From NCBI GenBank assembly GCA_024234975.1, contig JACKNH010000002.1:1-7931 (forward strand): a DNA stretch of 7,931 bases, written 5' to 3'. The stretch is from Gammaproteobacteria bacterium. Lineage in GTDB: Bacteria; Pseudomonadota; Gammaproteobacteria; Ga0077536. Positions 5,241 through 7,931 of the stretch are shown here, one piece after another. The notes beneath the pieces were generated by a model. The model was given only the letters and a program-made list of their open reading frames with translations, did no database searches and was not told where the DNA came from. The translations under genes and the position numbers were made by a program. How positions within the stretch are numbered: position 1 is the stretch's first letter; the number at the start of each line of letters is the position of its first letter.

Positions 5241-5615
5241 ATGGCCCCGTGCCCTTTTTGCACCCTGGACAACGCGCGCATCGAAAGCCGCACCGCATTG
5301 ACCATGACCATCCGGGATGCCTACCCGGTAGCACCTGGACATACGCTGGTCCTGCCTGTCCGCCACGTGGCATCGTTCTTCGGGACTATCGCCGAAGAAC
5401 GGGAACAATTGCTGACGGCGGTCGACGATGCACGCGCCAGGCTTGAACAGGAATTTGCGCCGGACGGATTCAATATCGGGATCAACGACGGTCCAGCCGC
5501 CGGCCAGACGGTGCCCCACCTGCACATCCACCTGATCCCGCGCTATCACGGTGACAGCGACGACCCACGCGGCGGGGTCCGCTGGATCTTTCCGGACAAG
5601 GCGCGTTACTGGTAG
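5241..5615 (+). CDS. HIT-family nucleotide hydrolase/transferase
   Basis: A 124-aa histidine-triad protein. The catalytic motif is HLHIHLIPRY, with His93, His95 and His97. An N-terminal CPFC (Cys4, Cys7) together with His34 or His42 resembles the Zn-binding site of the Fhit/GalT-like branch. GHTLVLPVRHV near 33-43 and NIGINDGPAAGQTVPH at 78-93 are typical of the family. HIT proteins cleave or transfer nucleoside monophosphates from substrates such as Ap4A, nucleoside phosphoramidates or adenylylated compounds; the substrate here is unknown. I chose ATG 5241 because it gives the usual MxxCPFC start and has AAAGGA seven bases upstream, although the frame is open to 5028. It is divergent from the Sir2-HD operon and convergent with the DUF3883 gene, so it is probably monocistronic. 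Confidence 0.92.
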   Translation: MAPCPFCTLDNARIESRTALTMTIRDAYPVAPGHTLVLPVRHVASFFGTIAEEREQLLTAVDDARARLEQEFAPDGFNIGINDGPAAGQTVPHLHIHLIPRYHGDSDDPRGGVRWIFPDKARYW

Positions 5616-5663
5616 TCAGGACGTGCATATATCCGACGTCGTTGCGGCCAGAGAGGGACTCTA

Positions 5664-6965
5664 TTAGCCAATTCGGGCCGAATATTCTGTTGGAGAAAGT
5701 TCGACGTGTCTGTGAATGTTACCGGATAGCACAAAAATTTGAGGTCGCCGCGCAAACGCGAATACGCGATAAAGTGCGTAGTGCGCTGCATTTTCCTCTG
5801 AAAACGCAACTTCATTTGCAGAAATGTAAAACGGCTGAAATTTTCCACCGGTAGTTGTTTTTACTTCGATGAATATTTCTTCCTTCGAATCTAGCTCAAA
5901 GGACCGAATGTCGTAGCCAGCGCCGTCCCCTTCGTCCCGACTCGTCCATCGAACTGATCTCGCGAGCTTCCGCAGACCTGCCTGCGTAAGTCGATACTTT
6001 TCGAATTCCAGGGCGAACGCCTCCCCGTCCTCCCCTAAACGCCGATTTCTGATTTCGCGTTCCGCGTAGTTATACCGTCTAGGAACTGGGTCTCGCTGCG
6101 GAATACCGCCGCTTCGGTTGACTCGCTCGGGTGGATTTGCAAGCACAGCAGTCCAATCCACAAGTGCCATATCCGGTCTTGACTCCGGCCTTGAATTTAT
6201 CAGGCTATCCAATCGATCATATTTGCCGACGACTTGCGCCTCGACGATATCACCAAGTAGCCGCTGGTAATTGAACGCCGGTTTATATCCCGCTACATAA
6301 GGTAGGCCAAGATCGAGCAACACGGCGCTGAGATTCTGATACTTGTACTCAATCGAACCTTCCGTGCGGTTATTCAAAAGGCCCAGCAAAGCGCGCCGGT
6401 GTTCAGCCTTGGAAAAGGCTATTCCTGCCAATTCCTTTGATAACATGTCGAGATAGTCACGAGTGATAATTTCGCACTCCTGGGGACTCCATCCCTGGAT
6501 CGCACCTCGAAGGTCGTCCCGTTGGTTCTCGTCAATATTTTCAAAAAGTGCCGCCTTAAGCGTTTCTCTACCAATGGAATTTCGTAGGTAGCCGAAGAGC
6601 TCGTCATCAAGAAATGCATACTCAATTGAATTGCGAACACGGCTAGCGCTCGCCGATTTAGATAACGCGTCGTAGTCTTCTCGATTCCCTGACCGAACGA
6701 AATGGTGCCAGAAGCTTTCCGATTTCAAATGGAAAAAAGGTAGATACGCATTGGGCTGGTCTCTGCCAGTTCGCATAAGCTCGAAATGAGCTCGAAACTT
6801 CGATTCCAACGTAGCGTTCAGTTCGATCTTGTTGCTGCTTAAGTCTCCGCTCTCCAGCAGGTCGATTACAGCTAGCAACATGCAGACCTTATGTGGGCTA
6901 GCATGCCCACGCGATCGATTTACGTTAAGGGCTAGGAACCGGTCGACGTATTTCGAAAATGTCAT
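5664..6965 (-). CDS. Putative restriction endonuclease: ScoMcrA-like N-terminal domain plus DUF3883
   Basis: A 433-aa protein. The N-terminal ~110 residues (HASPHKVCMLLAVIDLL, then a PNAYLPFFHLKSESFWHH stretch) resemble the 'PHK..LLL...PF..L..d..W' pattern of the sulfur/modification-recognising domain of ScoMcrA-type and related HNH restriction enzymes. Residues 308-433 match DUF3883, a PD-(D/E)XK-like domain: LGEDGEAFALEFEKYRL, then GAGYDIRSFE with Asp352, then FIEVKTTTGG with Glu367 and Lys369. No HNH motif is visible, so cleavage would fall to DUF3883. The middle (~110-300) is helical and unassigned. The ATG at 6965 has only a short AGG three bases upstream. The gene is AT-richer than its neighbours and divergent from a C5 DNA methyltransferase about 560 bp away, which suggests a restriction-modification pair. 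A modification-dependent (type IV-like) role is the main alternative. Confidence 0.75.
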   Translation of the reverse strand: MTFSKYVDRFLALNVNRSRGHASPHKVCMLLAVIDLLESGDLSSNKIELNATLESKFRAHFELMRTGRDQPNAYLPFFHLKSESFWHHFVRSGNREDYDALSKSASASRVRNSIEYAFLDDELFGYLRNSIGRETLKAALFENIDENQRDDLRGAIQGWSPQECEIITRDYLDMLSKELAGIAFSKAEHRRALLGLLNNRTEGSIEYKYQNLSAVLLDLGLPYVAGYKPAFNYQRLLGDIVEAQVVGKYDRLDSLINSRPESRPDMALVDWTAVLANPPERVNRSGGIPQRDPVPRRYNYAEREIRNRRLGEDGEAFALEFEKYRLTQAGLRKLARSVRWTSRDEGDGAGYDIRSFELDSKEEIFIEVKTTTGGKFQPFYISANEVAFSEENAAHYALYRVFAFARRPQIFVLSGNIHRHVELSPTEYSARIG

Positions 6966-6967
6966 TT

Positions 6968-7004
6968 ACCTATATATATCGATGCAGGTTTGCCCGATGC
7001 AAAC
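6968..7004 (-). promoter_or_regulatory. Promoter/operator candidate for the restriction gene
   Basis: Just upstream of the DUF3883 gene there is an ATATATATA run (6979-6971) that can serve as a -10 box. Immediately behind it is a perfect 6-bp inverted repeat with a 5-bp spacer, GTTTGC-CCGAT-GCAAAC (6988-7004), placed where the -35 region would be. The -35 hexamer itself is poor. An operator here would let a repressor or the methyltransferase's N-terminal region hold back the nuclease. This is inferred from position and symmetry only. Confidence 0.4.
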
Positions 7005-7524
7005 TCGGGGAAGTGGGCTTCGAGAAAAGGCGCTTCGAACGTCTGCCACCTACGTACAGGCAGCTAGTATGCCAGGACTTTCAAGTCACCCGAAGCTCTT
7101 ACCAGATTTGGAGGGCCCCCAAGGCCTTGCCTTGGCAAGCTTCTCATCAAAGCCAACAGCCTCCAACAAGTACCAACCCGATCAGGACGGTTCGGCATTA
7201 AACCGGTTTGATTCCCGCAAAAGCCATGGCAAAATTGCCAGTCATGGTTGCTTACACTGTCGAAAATGTCGTCTCCGATTGCCGGATGTCCATTTAGGAA
7301 ATCGCCTAATACGTCGGGCTCAACAGATTCACGGTCTATGCTTGAATCGGGAACTGGACATGCGGGCCCAGAAGGAAGGGAGGTTCTGGAAATCCAAGGC
7401 CGATGTAGTCGGCGACCGGGTGTGATCTGAAAGGCGGCGGAGAAATCCAAAAATGTGTCGAGCTGATTATCGAGGGGAGCGTCACGGTGCCAAATTCGTT
7501 TTGGCTGGTCAAGGTAGGTCATGA
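7005..7524. other. 520-bp gap between nuclease and methyltransferase, no supported gene
   Basis: No convincing gene. A minus-strand frame at 7522-7064 (152 aa) is open, but it lacks a ribosome site and looks like out-of-frame translation. Its first ~30 residues (PKRIWHRDAPLDNQLDTFLD) and a segment in another frame (ADYIGLGFPEPPFLLGPHVQ) look more protein-like, so a frameshifted gene remnant on the minus strand at about 7350-7522 is possible. The gap is rich in palindromes: nested CCAAGG/CCTTGG and CTTGCC/GGCAAG at 7119-7139, AAACCGGTTT at 7200-7209, and TGGCAA-AA-TTGCCA at 7227-7240. The methyltransferase promoter must lie here, but I cannot place it. Confidence 0.4.
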
Positions 7525-7931
7525 ATGACGACCTTGGCCTGCATTGATTTGTTTTGTGGTGCGGGTGGCCTTACCCACGGTCTGACCTCAGAAGGGATTT
7601 CTGTGGTCGCCGGCATTGATGTCGATCCTGCATGCCGCCATCCATTCGAAGCCAATAATGGTGCGCGATTCATCTACGATGATGTCTCTCGATCGAAACC
7701 TGCGAAACTGCGGGCTCTTTTTGGCGACTCGGACATCCGGATCCTCGCCGGGTGCGCGCCTTGTCAGCCGTTCTCGACTTATGCACAACGCTACGACACC
7801 GTGGGTAGCCCACGCTGGGCGTTGTTGTATGAGTTCGCACGATTGGTCAAAGGGGTGCGCCCGGATATCGTCACCATGGAGAACGTACCGACGGTAGAGA
7901 ATCACGAGGTGTACGGTGATTTCGTGGCCGC
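7525..7931 (+). CDS. C5-cytosine DNA methyltransferase, N-terminal part
   Basis: The first 135 residues of an enzyme that transfers a methyl group from SAM to carbon 5 of cytosine in DNA. Motif I (SAM binding) is DLFCGAGGLTHGL at 8-20. Acidic Asp32 in AGIDVDP follows the usual motif II position. Motif IV is GCAPCQPFS with catalytic Cys80. Motif VI is MENV with Glu119-Asn120. The target-recognition domain and motifs VIII-X lie beyond the right edge, so its sequence specificity cannot be judged. The ATG at 7525 gives the standard short N-terminus, with AAGGTAGG (7511-7518) six bases upstream; the overlapping ATG at 7521 is in another frame and stops early. It is divergent from the DUF3883 nuclease gene and is the likely protective partner of it. 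Confidence 0.95.
   Translation, partial: MTTLACIDLFCGAGGLTHGLTSEGISVVAGIDVDPACRHPFEANNGARFIYDDVSRSKPAKLRALFGDSDIRILAGCAPCQPFSTYAQRYDTVGSPRWALLYEFARLVKGVRPDIVTMENVPTVENHEVYGDFVA

Noticed and set aside
7064..7522. Minus-strand 152-aa open frame as a real gene
   Set aside because: No ribosome site, and composition rich in Pro, Arg and Ser, like out-of-frame translation; kept only as a possible remnant.
1..7931. CRISPR array, tRNA, rRNA or insertion sequence
   Set aside because: No regularly spaced repeats, no cloverleaf or rRNA-like stretch, and no transposase or terminal inverted repeats were seen.

Overview
The window is GC-rich proteobacterial accessory DNA. Two genes, the PD-(D/E)XK protein at 2426-3226 and the putative restriction gene at 5664-6965, are visibly more AT-rich than their neighbours, which suggests separate acquisition. 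There is no rRNA, tRNA or housekeeping marker, so I do not assign a genus. The SAM-II riboswitch class found here is best known from Alphaproteobacteria but is not exclusive to them.

The main result is three copies of one structured RNA element, all on the minus strand: 2290-2345 (copy 1), 4868-4922 (copy 2) and 4992-5050 (copy 3). Each has a P1 stem whose bases differ between copies but still pair, a GATTTG-type loop segment, a CTTGC segment, then (C/T)AAAT and GCTAAAGCG. This is the layout of the SAM-II (SAM_alpha, metA/metX-type) S-adenosylmethionine riboswitch. None of the genes downstream is a recognisable methionine or SAM gene.

Layout from left to right. (a) 1-2345, minus strand: copy 1, then a 20-codon ORF coupled by ATGA overlap to a 305-aa orphan protein, a 195-aa orphan protein, a DUF3293 protein and a coding segment running off the left edge. 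(b) 2426-5083, minus strand: a sigma70-like promoter feeds copy 3, an intrinsic terminator, copy 2, a Sir2-family NAD-dependent enzyme and a RelA/SpoT-type HD hydrolase. A PD-(D/E)XK nuclease-like gene with its own ribosome site follows. (c) 5241-5615, plus strand: a HIT-family nucleotide hydrolase/transferase gene divergent from operon (b). (d) 5664-7931: a putative restriction endonuclease with a ScoMcrA-like N-terminal domain and a DUF3883 nuclease domain. It is divergent from a C5-cytosine DNA methyltransferase that is cut by the right edge, with about 560 bp of palindrome-rich DNA between them.

Copies 1 and 2 share a downstream device built from different bases. A long hairpin captures the GGAG ribosome site, and a shorter hairpin that cannot coexist with it loops out the pairing arm. 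This points to control of translation. Copy 3 is followed by a terminator, so the Sir2-HD operon appears to have transcriptional and translational SAM control in series.

A testable but speculative reading: SAM level, which a phage SAM hydrolase/lyase or the resident methyltransferase could lower, gates a Sir2/HD/nuclease module next to a SAM-dependent restriction-modification locus.
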